Positions 44,842 through 55,504 of a stretch of DNA of 64,000 nucleotides are shown in pieces (positions within the stretch are counted from its first letter, which is position 1; every line of letters begins with the position of its first letter). Position numbers and translations under genes: made by a program. Under the pieces are notes generated by a model that was not told the DNA's origin, did not search any database, and saw only the letters and a list, made by a program, of their open reading frames with translations. Source of the DNA: Gilliamella apicola (GTDB lineage Bacteria > Pseudomonadota > Gammaproteobacteria > Enterobacterales > Orbaceae); NCBI RefSeq assembly GCF_000599985.1, contig NZ_CP007445.1, positions 1,054,001 to 1,118,000 on the forward strand, written 5' to 3'.

Positions 44842-47494
44842 CTGTAACTCCTTTTAAGTCAGGATCGGGCAACACCCATTGTGGTGGTTCGGTTAATTTT
44901 TTGTATTTTTCTTGGGCCATCTCTACTTCTTTGGCCCATTGAGTTCCTTCATTGGTAAGTGCGTCATGATAATAATCATTCACTACCATACCATCATCTT
45001 TTGGCATATGTTTGCTAGGGTAGTTCATGGCTTTTTTTAATTTATCAGGTAGTATACCCTTATGAGCATATTGAAAGGTTTCAGGATCGGTATTTTCAGG
45101 GTGGCGCCAGTCAGCCAGTACCCGCCAGTTATTTAATAATTTTTGATCTGTGGCACTGATGTTTTCAACCACCCCAATTGCTAAATCATAAGCCATGATT
45201 TTAGCAGGCGCTTCCAAACTGTTGGTTATGCCCGAATGGTGAGAACTGGTATCCTTTTCATCGTCTACTTCTTTACCTATTTCGGACTCAATTTGTTTTT
45301 GTGGGTTACGGTAAATCACTAATATTTTATTTTCCTGCTTAACCATATAACTTGCGGACTCTATTCCTCTATCCCATTCAGGATGATCGTCGAGCAATTT
45401 TTTTAATTGGAGTTCATCAGTAATAAAATGCGATAAAATATCCTTTTTATCTATTTTTTTTACAGGTATATAATCAGGTCGGTCAATGATTTCATAATTT
45501 AATTTTTTTTCTAAATCTTCAACAAATTGGTTATCACTATTATAAATATCATTATAGTGGATAGCTCTGCTTAACTTTGTTTTGCCACTTGGTTTATCTA
45601 CTGTATAGATCATGGTTTCCGGAACGGGTTCACCATTAATCAATCGGGTGGTTAATATATAAGGTGCAGTTTGTATAGCTAAACCACCTGTTGATACTGT
45701 ATTACACCTGCTCTTTGACGCATCATAAAAAACAGTTGGTGATACATGTGGATTGCTCTTTGAATATTCATCCATTTCATAATTTTCACAATCTGACTCT
45801 AATTGACCAGAACTAATGTTTTGATAAAATAGTTCGGGATAATCACGTTTAATTTCTTCGTTTGAGGGTATATAGATAACAAAGATTGAATGGCCTTCAT
45901 CAGCATAAAAGCCATGATTAAAAGATCCATCATGCCCTTTAAATAAGGGTTCCTGTATTAATTTTGTTAACTGTTCTGAAAGTAACACAACCGCTAATTG
46001 AATTTTTTCGCCATCATACTCTTTAGTTTTAATCCGTTGTTGATAATCCGTCACACTAATATAACTTGGGTAATCTTTTTCAAGTATTTTAATAAAAATC
46101 CTAGGAATTTTTACTTTTTTATTTTTAGGATCATTACCGACAATATGACCATGACTAAAAATTCGTTGTTTAAGGTTTTGATGTTTACACTGTTTAAAAA
46201 TATTATCCGGAATACCTTGCCAACCCATCCCTTGAACATTCAATAATGATACTACATGATCATTAGGACTAAAGTATTGATACACTTTGCCAAAGTTATC
46301 TCGATAAAACAGTTCTTTATCATTGCCGAGTCTATCATACTGTTTTTTAGTTCCATCCGCTTGGGTATAAATTTCATTGGGATCGACCGTAGTATTAATT
46401 ATCCCTTTTTCAATCAAATCTTCTGGTTTGAACTTTTTTGATCTTCGATCTTTTTGTAGTTTATGAAGTTGATCAACAAAATTAATAAATGTCTGCTCTC
46501 GCCCGTATTGTGATTGGACACCCATACATAGATCTTTGGTAAGTATTTCCGCATAGGTTGGTTCAAAAGCATAGGGTGAATTTGCCAAAATTACGCAATC
46601 AGCAGGAAGTGGCTCGTCATTATCATTGGCTAAAATCAGATTGGCTAACATGGTAATAATGGTGCCTTGACTGTGGGCAACAATATTAATTGGAATATCT
46701 TGCTTTTTTGTTTGCTGTCTAATGGTTTTGATTAAATTCGCTAGACGATAAGCGGCAAAAACATAATAGATACGATGTGGATTTTGGTAGCTTCTTGCAC
46801 CTTTTGGTGTAGCTGCCTCGCCAGCATGTCCTAAAAAGCCAGCCATTCCCGGACCATACATATCGGGTATACAAGTGGTTGCATTGGCGAAAGGCCCACC
46901 ATTACGTCGATAAAGGTAATCGATCCAGTTACCAAATTTGTCGCAATTAAGTTTATTGACCTCTATATTTTCGGTTTTGAAATGGCAGTTGCGTTCAACC
47001 CAATAGCTATCGTAGGGTAATTCAGGATCTTTAACATTGCTATCCTGTAATCTTTTGTAATAGGCGATCTGTTCTTGTTTATAGGTTTCTTCGTCAACTG
47101 GTCTGTATCCCCAGGTAAAGGGAATAATAGGTGAATAACTTTTATGTTTTACCGTTTTCGGTTTTAACGGCGGTTTTATTTGACCAACGTTTTCTTGCCA
47201 TTCTGGCAACATTTGGATTCGTGGCGAAAAATCATCAGCGCTTGTTTGCGCCCATTGCCACTTGTTAGGTTTTAAATCTTTACGACCTAAGCGACGGTTT
47301 AAACCTTCGCAAATCATTTTATCTTGATTTTCAAACGCTTCTCCAACATCATTTACGCCATGAATTAATATTACAACACAGGGTAATGGGCGTGATGCTT
47401 CTATATTACTTGTTAACATGGCTCCCGATTCAGGAGGAAGTCCTGTAGTACTATCCGAGATATTGTTTCCTTTTAAGTTATCAAAATCAGGCAT
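44831..47494 (-). CDS. T6SS lipase effector, Tle3-like (alpha/beta hydrolase with DUF3274-like C-terminus)
   Basis: 887 aa. Alpha/beta-hydrolase start VVILIHGVNDVGEAFENQD and nucleophile elbow VAHSQGT with S275. The C-terminal part (VLADWRHPENTDPETFQYAHKGILPDKL, MVVNDYYHDALTNEGTQWAKEV) resembles DUF3274, the hallmark of Tle3 phospholipase effectors. No signal peptide, as expected for T6SS delivery. It starts four bases after vgrG2 ends and is followed by six candidate immunity genes. Other catalytic residues were not assigned. Confidence 0.82.
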   Translation of the reverse strand: MPDFDNLKGNNISDSTTGLPPESGAMLTSNIEASRPLPCVVILIHGVNDVGEAFENQDKMICEGLNRRLGRKDLKPNKWQWAQTSADDFSPRIQMLPEWQENVGQIKPPLKPKTVKHKSYSPIIPFTWGYRPVDEETYKQEQIAYYKRLQDSNVKDPELPYDSYWVERNCHFKTENIEVNKLNCDKFGNWIDYLYRRNGGPFANATTCIPDMYGPGMAGFLGHAGEAATPKGARSYQNPHRIYYVFAAYRLANLIKTIRQQTKKQDIPINIVAHSQGTIITMLANLILANDNDEPLPADCVILANSPYAFEPTYAEILTKDLCMGVQSQYGREQTFINFVDQLHKLQKDRRSKKFKPEDLIEKGIINTTVDPNEIYTQADGTKKQYDRLGNDKELFYRDNFGKVYQYFSPNDHVVSLLNVQGMGWQGIPDNIFKQCKHQNLKQRIFSHGHIVGNDPKNKKVKIPRIFIKILEKDYPSYISVTDYQQRIKTKEYDGEKIQLAVVLLSEQLTKLIQEPLFKGHDGSFNHGFYADEGHSIFVIYIPSNEEIKRDYPELFYQNISSGQLESDCENYEMDEYSKSNPHVSPTVFYDASKSRCNTVSTGGLAIQTAPYILTTRLINGEPVPETMIYTVDKPSGKTKLSRAIHYNDIYNSDNQFVEDLEKKLNYEIIDRPDYIPVKKIDKKDILSHFITDELQLKKLLDDHPEWDRGIESASYMVKQENKILVIYRNPQKQIESEIGKEVDDEKDTSSHHSGITNSLEAPAKIMAYDLAIGVVENISATDQKLLNNWRVLADWRHPENTDPETFQYAHKGILPDKLKKAMNYPSKHMPKDDGMVVNDYYHDALTNEGTQWAKEVEMAQEKYKKLTEPPQWVLPDPDLKGVTDVD

Positions 47495-47497
47495 AAC

Positions 47498-50020
47498 TTA
47501 TTCCTTTTTTAATATTTCTATTTTTATTTGTTCTAATTCTGTCATTGGAATGATTTCTGTTTCTCCATTCTCATCGGTTATACCATCTTGTGTACTTCCG
47601 TCATTGAAGTGGATACGATATGGTTGATTTTTTAGCACCTGTGAGGGTGAATCATTAAAGTGCAATTTGAATTTACGTGCAAGACTGCCTTTTTCAAATG
47701 AAGGTACCGCTTCTTTTATACTTTCAGGACCACTGTAAGATAATACTGCTGTTTTTTGTAATATGCTGGTTGGTGCTATCATTTCGATAGTGCCATTTTT
47801 AATACGAATTCCGCCACCACCACTAAGCAGTAGCAGTTCATTTTGGGCATTAATGGTAATTTTACCTGCACAGCTAGTGATAAACATATTTTTTTGGGCC
47901 GTTAATTCCATTTCATCGGATTGGGCTTGAATTTGAACTCGTCCTGAAGCAGCAATAAGTTTTATTCCTAACTTATGGGCAAAAATAGATATCATTTCAC
48001 CTGCTGCCATAGAGAGCTTTTTAAAAATATTGATGCTTGCATTGTTACCTGCGGTAGCAATAATATTTTCATTGGCAGCATGTTGAATGCTTCTGGGCGA
48101 AATTTGTGTGATCCCTTGTTCACCATGAATAACAACGGTTGATTCCTGTAATTGATTACTGGCATCGAATAATGCTTGCTGTTCGGTTATTTCGGCTAGT
48201 TCAGCGCCACTCACTTTGCCGCAACCGATCAACGCTTGAGATATATCAAGAGACTTTTCAATCTGTTTAATAGTACCTTTCATATCAAGCTGTTCACCAG
48301 TCGCTTTTTCTTGGCTTATGGTCGTAAGATAAACACCTTTACTGGCTCTTATTGCTCCAAACTCATCGGTCCTAAGTTCAAACCCTTCGCCACGCTGTTG
48401 CTTTTTATTATTTACTAAATGCCCAAGGTTAAGCTGAGTTTTACCGTATTCGGTGGCTAATTTGATGTGTTCTTGCTCACGCTTATCATCCATGCGTAGC
48501 TTATTATTGGCAGGTGTTCGAATCACATTACGGTGTTTGTTACTGGTCGAAACGTGATCAGGATTGCTACTGTCATGCATTGCATGAGCAATATACGGTC
48601 TATCTGGATTGCCCGAAGTAAAACCGATCGCCACTTCTGTGCCGTCTATAAGCGGGAAGTGGAACCCATAAGTATCACCCGCATAAGGTTTAGCGAGTCT
48701 AACCCATAAGCTTTCTTCACCTTTCTTCCATTCGGTTAAATCAAAATCGAATTTAACACGATAACGACCTTGAGTATCAATGTAACCGTAGATATCATTA
48801 TCTGGGCTGGTGACTCTGGCTGGTAAGGTGCCACTCACCTTTGGCCAAGCAATTGGAGCAGGGCGATAAGGTTTTAATTCTTCGAATGGAATAGCTGTAA
48901 AATGGGTTTTGTAAGATGTGCTTCGGTCTGCATAACATTGCGTTGATAGGATTATAATTCCTTTTTGAATATGGTTAATTGGACTTTCATCAACGGTAAT
49001 TATTTGTCCTGGCATTAATTGATAATCATTACACTCACCACGGATAATGATTTTATCACTGATGTAATATTCATGACGAATTTGCGCATACCAATGTCCA
49101 CTTTCTACAGAGGTTAAACTACCTTTTTGCTTATAGTGTTCACCATAGCGGTAATCATTGCCATAAGTAGTGGTGTCCTTAATTTGGGTATTAACGTTAG
49201 ATTTTAGATTACTTTCGGCGGTGCGATAATTATAATCATTAACCGATACTTGTTGTTGTTTGGTTTTACTTCTAAATTGTAAATTCCAAATGCTGTTTTG
49301 TTGAACATCATTCATACCACTAAGTGGTTTAAAGGGTAGGTGTCCTTTATTATCAAATCCTTGTTCATAATCACTGATAACCATGACATCACAAGGATGC
49401 TGTGAATGTGTTTCAAAACGAAACCATATTCCAATATCGGCTAGAATACGCTGAATAAAAGCAAGGTCACTTTCTTGCCATTGAGTAATAAATTCACGAG
49501 CAGGATAAGAATTTTTTAGATCCAAGCGGTATTCAATACCCGTAAATCCATGGCAACGTAAAACATCTTCAACAACATCAATCACGCTTTTATTTTGATA
49601 GATAGCACACCGATGTTCATTGGCTAGTAGTGCTAAGCGTGAATTTAATATAACTTGATAACGAGCTTCATCTTTACTTACTGATATCAAGCTAAATTCA
49701 GTAATAACACCATATATTGTCCTATTTTGTGCTGGAGCGGTTAGCGAACTGAGTTGAATAAGTTGTTTTAAAGGATCTGGTGCATGAAAGGTAAGGGAAG
49801 CAGGCTGATTTAATATCGAATTAATATCAATTTGTTTATTGGTGCTGGTAAATGTTATTTTGTAATACCAAGGTTCATTCAATGACTCATGCCCATCAAT
49901 AGAATAGATTGAGAGCATTGTGAGATCATTAAGTTGATCAATTGACAGGCTATATTGATTAAGTTGGCTACTATTTGCTAATGAACCAATTCCATTTATT
50001 AAGGAATTTATCCTATCCAT
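47498..50020 (-). CDS. vgrG: T6SS spike protein VgrG, second copy
   Basis: 840 aa. Same plan as VgrG1: gp27-like N-terminus (GVITEF, EFITQWQESDLAFIQRILADIG), gp5-like OB fold (TLPARVTSPDNDIYGYIDTQGRYRV... GNPDRPYIAHAMHDSS), DUF2345-like beta region (AANENIIATAGNNASINIFKK...) and a C-terminal extension (FKLHFNDSPSQVLKNQPYRI). It lacks the two low-complexity inserts of VgrG1. First gene of the module ending with PAAR and the 478-aa membrane protein. Confidence 0.95.
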   Translation of the reverse strand: MDRINSLINGIGSLANSSQLNQYSLSIDQLNDLTMLSIYSIDGHESLNEPWYYKITFTSTNKQIDINSILNQPASLTFHAPDPLKQLIQLSSLTAPAQNRTIYGVITEFSLISVSKDEARYQVILNSRLALLANEHRCAIYQNKSVIDVVEDVLRCHGFTGIEYRLDLKNSYPAREFITQWQESDLAFIQRILADIGIWFRFETHSQHPCDVMVISDYEQGFDNKGHLPFKPLSGMNDVQQNSIWNLQFRSKTKQQQVSVNDYNYRTAESNLKSNVNTQIKDTTTYGNDYRYGEHYKQKGSLTSVESGHWYAQIRHEYYISDKIIIRGECNDYQLMPGQIITVDESPINHIQKGIIILSTQCYADRSTSYKTHFTAIPFEELKPYRPAPIAWPKVSGTLPARVTSPDNDIYGYIDTQGRYRVKFDFDLTEWKKGEESLWVRLAKPYAGDTYGFHFPLIDGTEVAIGFTSGNPDRPYIAHAMHDSSNPDHVSTSNKHRNVIRTPANNKLRMDDKREQEHIKLATEYGKTQLNLGHLVNNKKQQRGEGFELRTDEFGAIRASKGVYLTTISQEKATGEQLDMKGTIKQIEKSLDISQALIGCGKVSGAELAEITEQQALFDASNQLQESTVVIHGEQGITQISPRSIQHAANENIIATAGNNASINIFKKLSMAAGEMISIFAHKLGIKLIAASGRVQIQAQSDEMELTAQKNMFITSCAGKITINAQNELLLLSGGGGIRIKNGTIEMIAPTSILQKTAVLSYSGPESIKEAVPSFEKGSLARKFKLHFNDSPSQVLKNQPYRIHFNDGSTQDGITDENGETEIIPMTELEQIKIEILKKE

Positions 50021-50531
50021 TCTTGCCTCTTATACTTATTTTTACTTTGTATATCAAATCGTGTGAACTTGTATAAATAAGATACGTAAAAATAGGCTGT
50101 TGTCAATGAGTTGACTGAATAAATTTGATTGTTTTTTGTAATTAAAGAGGCTAATAATTGATACGACTTAGTTTTTTTATTATCCATATTCTAATCCATA
50201 TCATTAAAGAAATAGCTACAGATCACATTGTTAAAAAAAATCTGATTTATAAATGTTTATTTTTTTAATTTATTGAGATGTAGAATTAATTTAAATTTAG
50301 GGTAATTATTGTTGTAACGCCCAATATTTAACCAAAATAAAAAGTCGATAAAATGAGTATGGATTTTATAAAGTGCGGAGAGATTTATAGCTATTATATC
50401 TATTAAAAAACGGGCATATTAATCTATGTTTTATCGAACAATTAATAGTGAAAAATTCAATCGTTGGATAATGCGCATACTTATTGCTTGAAAGTAGAGA
50501 AAGATGCTTTTGCAAATGAGATAATATTCAG
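50021..50531. other. Gene-free stretch upstream of vgrG2
   Basis: AT-rich, with no ORF of note (only a 21-codon ATG frame at about 50425). It should hold the promoter of the vgrG2 operon on the minus strand, but no convincing -35/-10 pair could be assigned. Confidence 0.5.
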
Positions 50532-50573
50532 AAAAATCTCACCATAATTTTATTACTTTTTGGTGAGATTTTT
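50532..50573. terminator. Bidirectional intrinsic terminator after the amidohydrolase gene
   Basis: Perfect 13-bp stem AAAAATCTCACCA / TGGTGAGATTTTT with a 16-base loop and T-runs on both strands, 17 bases past the stop. Confidence 0.85.
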
Positions 50574-50589
50574 ATTTATAAAAGACGAT

Positions 50590-51609
50590 TTATTTTTCCA
50601 GTCCTAATACCATTCGTCCATTTTTGGTTGCAACATTTACCACATTATCCAAATCGGTATAACGGCAGCCAGTAACAAGTAGTTTTAGTTCTTCCCACAT
50701 ATTGCCGGTTGAAAATGGCAGCATATAATCACTAATATTATCGGTACCAATGGCAACAGGGATCCCTGCTGAGGCAAGTTCGTCAACGGGTGTGAGTGAG
50801 TTACGAGTAGGGCCTTGTTCTTCACGGCGTGGGCTATCAATCCAAGCAAATGGGCAAGCAATGACCATCATTTTTGCTTCTTTCATTTTTTGATAAAGTT
50901 TTTGACGATATTCCAAGCTGTGCGCTGTGATTGAAATACTGTGAATAGCAACGACACGACCATGCATACCATGCTCTAAAGTTTTATCGGTAAGTTGTTC
51001 GGTTTCAATTTCGTCTGATGAGTTAAATTGGTCAACGTGAACATGCACCATTTTACCCAATGATTTACCCGTTTGCATTAACACATCAAGATGTTTTAAT
51101 CCCATTCCTTTGCCATGATCACGTTCATCACGGCGAGGTAATCCACCGATAATATCAACTAAATCAGCACCTTTATCAAACCAATAGCGAGCTTCTTTAT
51201 CGATGACACCTTTAAGTGTTTGATTGACTAATTTAATGATAATGTCATCTTTGTATGTTTCACGAGCTCGAAGTGCGCCTCTAATAGCGCGTTCTTCAGC
51301 AATTGGGTCGATATCCACAAATGAACCCATTGCCGTCACGCCTTGTTCAATCATACGCTCCACCGCCATACTAAAGTGGCGATAGTAATCATCTTCACTC
51401 ATTGATGCCTTAACTTTATCTAAAGTATCCCATTTTTCAATTAAGGTCTGTTTTTGGTACACATCAAAACTATCTACCGTTATGGTAAAAGCACGATCGG
51501 CATGCATATGTGAGTTAACCCAACCGCCATTTTGCTTTATTTTATTCATCAAATATGCTTTTAAACTTTGATCTCGACTGGTGGATAACATTTTTTTATT
51601 ATCGGTCAT
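50590..51609 (-). CDS. Amidohydrolase-family protein, cytosine-deaminase-like
   Basis: 339 aa metal-dependent hydrolase: HMHADRAF near residue 34 (HxH metal site), MVHVHVDQFNSSDE, VAIHSIS and AIGTDNISDYMLPFSTGNMW (late Asp). The pattern is closest to the cytosine deaminase/atrazine-hydrolase branch, but it is shorter than E. coli CodA and no codB-like transporter is nearby, so the substrate is open. A GAGG ribosome site precedes the ATG. Two intrinsic terminators lie in its leader, suggesting control by transcription attenuation. Confidence 0.75.
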   Translation of the reverse strand: MTDNKKMLSTSRDQSLKAYLMNKIKQNGGWVNSHMHADRAFTITVDSFDVYQKQTLIEKWDTLDKVKASMSEDDYYRHFSMAVERMIEQGVTAMGSFVDIDPIAEERAIRGALRARETYKDDIIIKLVNQTLKGVIDKEARYWFDKGADLVDIIGGLPRRDERDHGKGMGLKHLDVLMQTGKSLGKMVHVHVDQFNSSDEIETEQLTDKTLEHGMHGRVVAIHSISITAHSLEYRQKLYQKMKEAKMMVIACPFAWIDSPRREEQGPTRNSLTPVDELASAGIPVAIGTDNISDYMLPFSTGNMWEELKLLVTGCRYTDLDNVVNVATKNGRMVLGLEK

Positions 51610-51665
51610 AATCTGCCTCTATAATTCAATTTCTTTTGGGATTTAATAAAAATGGTGGATAAAAA

Positions 51666-51686
51666 AATCCTCCATGAAGGAGGATT
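51666..51686 (-). terminator. Leader terminator 2 upstream of the amidohydrolase gene
   Basis: On the minus strand AATCCTCC-TTCAT-GGAGGATT is followed by TTTTTT. It is 57 bases before the ATG. On the plus strand an A/T-run also follows, so it may work both ways. Confidence 0.75.
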
Positions 51687-51724
51687 AAAAAAATCAACAA
51701 TTGTGGACGAAAATATTGTTGATT
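51685..51724 (-). terminator. Leader terminator 1 upstream of the amidohydrolase gene
   Basis: On the minus strand AATCAACAAT / ATTGTTGATT (10 bp perfect, 13-base loop) is followed directly by seven T. No gene lies upstream on this strand to need it. Confidence 0.75.
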
Positions 51725-51767
51725 CAAATTTAACATATCAAGCTAACCTAGATTGGTTTATAAAACT
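51685..51767 (-). ncRNA. Candidate small RNA or riboswitch-like leader
   Basis: A promoter-like pair on the minus strand, TTGCTA (51801-51796), 16 bases, TAGAAT (51779-51774), would start a transcript near 51767. This would run ~80 nt and end at the first of two intrinsic terminators. An AACC/GGUU hairpin lies inside. It could be a free sRNA or the leader of the amidohydrolase gene. It matches no riboswitch class I recognise. Confidence 0.4.
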
Positions 51768-51773
51768 ATTGAA

Positions 51774-51801
51774 ATTCTAACTAAATTAGGGTTAATAGCA
51801 A
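51774..51801 (-). promoter_or_regulatory. Putative sigma-70 promoter for the leader RNA
   Basis: TTGCTA, 16-base spacer, TAGAAT read on the minus strand; four of six and five of six consensus matches. In such AT-rich DNA chance matches are common. Confidence 0.4.
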
Positions 51802-52187
51802 GCTTAAAATTTTAAAAAATATCTAAATAAATGAAATAGTTAAAGTATTATTTTTTAGATTTTTTTAAACCTAAACACACGTTTTTTATAGGATTGTTTT
51901 ATGACTAGGAAATTTTTAGTATATAACTCTATATTTTATATAAAGATTTATTCGTCCAAAAATCGAGATATTTTTATGTAGAGTTAATCTTTCAACCTTT
52001 AAATGAATATAGAAATTTTATTGATTCGTTACCATCATTCATGGTTATTTAAACAATTTATAAGGTTAATCAATGATGCATAGCAATAATTAAAAATAGA
52101 CATAATATTGGTTACCTCTTTTTATTAATCTGTAATTTCAGCTATACTCTTTACCAGATTTTCTATATTAAGCATCAAGAGGTTTAT

Positions 52188-52481
52188 ATGAACCATTTAA
52201 ATATTATTGCCACAATTACAGTTAAACCAGAGTACTATGCAGCATTTCAACCTATTTTAAAAAAACTTGTCGAAGAGAGTCGAAAAGAAGCAGGTTGCAT
52301 CCATTATGAACTTAATCAGAGTATTAGTAACCCTAATGTTTATGTAGTGATTGAAACTTGGGCTTCTCAAGCAGCCATAGACAGTCATAACGCAACGCCA
52401 CATTTTGTTGAATTTGCTACCTTTGCCAAAGATCACGTAGACGGTTTAGATATTTGTATAGCAAAACCTGTTAATTTCTAA
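52188..52481 (+). CDS. Small antibiotic-biosynthesis-monooxygenase-fold protein (putative quinol monooxygenase)
   Basis: 97 aa, ABM ferredoxin-like fold of the YgiN kind: IATITVKPEYYAAFQPILKKLVEESRKEAGCIHYEL, then YVVIETWASQAAIDSHNATPHF. Such proteins act on quinols or unknown small molecules as dimers. AAGAGG precedes the ATG. Monocistronic, with a strong terminator after it. Confidence 0.88.
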   Translation: MNHLNIIATITVKPEYYAAFQPILKKLVEESRKEAGCIHYELNQSISNPNVYVVIETWASQAAIDSHNATPHFVEFATFAKDHVDGLDICIAKPVNF

Positions 52482-52515
52482 AATTTTTTCAGGTTAACAA
52501 TATATTTAAATATAA

Positions 52516-52549
52516 AAAAGCCACCGATACAATTTTATCGGTGGCTTTT
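52516..52549. terminator. Bidirectional intrinsic terminator between the ABM gene and argS
   Basis: Perfect 14-bp stem AAAAGCCACCGATA / TATCGGTGGCTTTT with a 6-base loop, between convergent genes. Confidence 0.95.
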
Positions 52550-52607
52550 AAATGGATTTTTTGCAAGATAATTTTATTTACTTAATTACTACTAGCTATC
52601 TTTTTAA

Positions 52608-54341
52608 TTACATCTTATCGACGGTTTTAATACCTAACATATCAAGACCAACTTTAAGTGTTTTAGCCGTTAACGAAGCCAATTTTAAGCGGCTTTGTTT
52701 CAAGTTTTCATTTTCAGCCGTCAAGATAGGGCAGTTTTCATAGAAGCTTGAAAATAGCGTTGCAATTTCGTAAAGATAAGCACAAAGCACATGTGGCGTG
52801 CCTTCGTTTGCTACAGTAGTGATCGCTTCATCAAATTGGATTAAACGAGTCGCTAAAGCACGTTCTTTGTCGCTGCCCAAACTTATATCGCCTGTAAGGC
52901 TGTCTTCAGAAATATCAGACTTTCTAAAAACAGACAGCACACGAGTATAAGCATATTGTAAATAAGGTGCAGTATTTCCTTCGAACGACAACATATTATC
53001 CCAATCAAATACATAATCGGTGGTACGATTTTTGGAAAGATCCGCATATTTAACGGCACCGATGGCAACGGCATCAACGATTTGGCTAAGCTCGGCTTCT
53101 GACAGTTCGGGATTTTTGCTACGTATAAGTGAGCTTGCACGTTCACAAGCTTCATCAAGCAAGTCATTTAATTTTACGGTATCACCCGAACGTGTTTTAA
53201 ATGGTTTGCCATCTTTACCCAGCATCATACCAAACATATGATGTTCTAATTTTAATGATTCTGGAACATATTTAGCTTTATGTACAATCGTCCAAACTTG
53301 TTCTAAATGTTGATGTTGACGAGAATCAGTGTAATAAAGAATGCGATCAGCGTGTAGCGTTTCATAACGGTATTTGGCACAAGCGATATCGGTTGTTGCA
53401 TACAGATAGCCACCATCACGTTTTTGGATGATAACGCCCATTGGTTCGCCTTCTTTATTTTTATACTCATCTAAAAATACAACAATGGCGCCTTCACTCT
53501 CAACCGCTAATTTTTTCTGTTTAAGATCGGCAACAATACCCGGTAGCATGCTGTTATAAATGCTTTCACCCATGGTATCTTCAACTGTCAATGTCACATT
53601 TAATCGTTTATAAGTTGCGATGTTTTGTGTCATGGTAATATCAACAAGCTTACGCCACATATCACGACAGTACTCATCACCACCTTGTAATTTAACCACA
53701 TAATTACGTGCTTTTTCGGCAAAGGCTTCATCTTCATCATAATGTTTTTTGGCCGCACGATAGAAAGATTCTAAATCTGACAGTTCCATATCATTGGCAT
53801 GTTCGTTTTGCATCTTTTCAAGATAAGCAATCAACATACCAAATTGTGTGCCCCAGTCACCGACATGATTAGCGCGAATAACATTATGACCTAAGAAAGA
53901 TAATACCCGCACACTGGCATCACCAATGATGGTTGAACGCAAATGCCCAACATGCATCTCTTTGGCGACGTTTGGCGCTGAATAGTCAACCACAATTGTT
54001 TGTGGCTTAGCAGGTAAAGTAATATTGAGTTTATCACTGTTTAATGCGATTTCGTTTTGCTCGGCAATCCAACTGTTTTTTAGAAAAATATTAATAAAAC
54101 CTGGACCAGCAATTTCAACTTTATCGGCAATATCATCAATATCTAAATGTTGTAAAACTTTTTCTGCCAATGCTCTTGGTGGCATACCCAGTTTTTTGGC
54201 GGTTGCCATAATACCATTAGCTTGATAATCACCAAATTGAACTTTAGCCGACTGCTTAATCAAAGCATCACAGTTGTTATCGGCGCCAGCTAGAATCATT
54301 GCTTGCGAAACGCGTTGCGTTAATAATTGTTGAATATTCAC
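52608..54341 (-). CDS. argS: Arginyl-tRNA synthetase
   Basis: 577 aa class I synthetase charging tRNA-Arg. N-terminal Add1 domain, HVGH signature at residues 130-133 ([20 protein letters not shown]), GKPFKTRSG in place of KMSKS, and the DALR anticodon-binding C-terminus ([11 protein letters not shown] ... [22 protein letters not shown]). Full length, single gene. Confidence 0.98.
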   Translation of the reverse strand: MNIQQLLTQRVSQAMILAGADNNCDALIKQSAKVQFGDYQANGIMATAKKLGMPPRALAEKVLQHLDIDDIADKVEIAGPGFINIFLKNSWIAEQNEIALNSDKLNITLPAKPQTIVVDYSAPNVAKEMHVGHLRSTIIGDASVRVLSFLGHNVIRANHVGDWGTQFGMLIAYLEKMQNEHANDMELSDLESFYRAAKKHYDEDEAFAEKARNYVVKLQGGDEYCRDMWRKLVDITMTQNIATYKRLNVTLTVEDTMGESIYNSMLPGIVADLKQKKLAVESEGAIVVFLDEYKNKEGEPMGVIIQKRDGGYLYATTDIACAKYRYETLHADRILYYTDSRQHQHLEQVWTIVHKAKYVPESLKLEHHMFGMMLGKDGKPFKTRSGDTVKLNDLLDEACERASSLIRSKNPELSEAELSQIVDAVAIGAVKYADLSKNRTTDYVFDWDNMLSFEGNTAPYLQYAYTRVLSVFRKSDISEDSLTGDISLGSDKERALATRLIQFDEAITTVANEGTPHVLCAYLYEIATLFSSFYENCPILTAENENLKQSRLKLASLTAKTLKVGLDMLGIKTVDKM

Positions 54342-54560
54342 ACTAAACCTAATCGATTATAATAAAATGCCGAATATGATACCGACAAAGTGATAAATTG
54401 TCACTGTAGGATTAGTTTTTGAAGGCTTTTTTTAGAATAATAAAATTGCTTTTAATGATTTAATGGCTATTTCCATAACAAAACTTATGATTTAAAAAAT
54501 TATTAAAGCTACCAACCTGTTAATTTCATGATCTATTATCTTAACAAGCAATTAAATCAT

Positions 54561-54585
54561 CATTTCATTTTAAGAAAATGAAATG
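54561..54585. repeat. Hairpin at the start of the 361-bp repeat array
   Basis: CATTTCATTTT / AAAATGAAATG, 11 bp with a 3-base loop. Only the first repeat copy keeps the perfect palindrome. Confidence 0.6.
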
Positions 54586-55498
54586 ACATAGACTCCTGAA
54601 TAATTTTTACAAAATTATAATTGTTGTTTTTAATAAGATTCGATTTTTAATATTTTTTTATGAGATGAATTATTTGTTTTGGTTTGAACCTACAGAATAG
54701 CAGTTTATTAAAATGATATAACCAAGTTATTTGAAAACAACTATATTAATGTTTTATAGAATTAATTTGATAGTTTAATAATTTTCAGATTGTTGCAATG
54801 GAGATAATTAAGAAAAATTGATTGATACTTAATGATTAATGCTGATGAGATGTTAAAGAATATCTATTCAATGATTTCATTACATAAATAACAATAATCT
54901 ATAAGTCGTCTTTTAAATGATTATTTTAAGAAAAGAAAATGAAATGATATAGACTCCTGAATAATTTTTACAAAATTGTAATTGTTGTTATTAATAAGAT
55001 TTGTTTTTTAATATTTTTTTATATGAGATGGATTATTTATTTTGGTTTGAACCTACAGAATAGCAGTTTATTAAAATGATATAACCAAGTTATTTGAAAA
55101 CAACTATATTAATGTTTTATAGAATTAATTTGATAGTTTAATAATTTTCAGATTGTTGAAATGGAGATAATTAAGAAAAATTGATTGATACTTAATGATT
55201 AATGCTGATGAGATGTTAAAGAATATCTATTCAATGATTTCATTACATAAATAACAATAATCTATAAGTCGTCTTTTAAATGATTATTTTAAGAAAAGAA
55301 AATGAAATGACATAGACTCCTGAATAATTTTTACAAAGCTATCATTGTTGTTTTTATAAGATTTGTTTTTTAATATTTTTTTATATGAGATGGATTATTT
55401 ATTTTGGTTTGAACCTACAGAATAGCAGTTTATTAAAATGATATAACCAAGTTATTTGAAAACAACTATATTAATGTTTTTATGGAATTAATTTAATA
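54571..55498. repeat. Tandem repeat of ~361 bp, about 2.5 copies
   Basis: The landmark GACTCCTGAATAATTTTTAC occurs at 54591, 54952 and 55315 (spacing 361 and 363). Two copies are full and nearly identical; the third stops about 200 bases in, exactly where the permease fragment begins. No ORF of note lies inside any copy. The sequence is unrelated to the 188-bp repeat. The remaining bases from 54342 are gene-free. Confidence 0.88.
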
Positions 55499-55504
55499 AA
55501 TGTG

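Noticed and set aside
54571..55498. Direct repeats considered as insertion sequence copies
   Set aside because: No transposase frame and no terminal inverted repeats at unit ends; copies are directly abutting.
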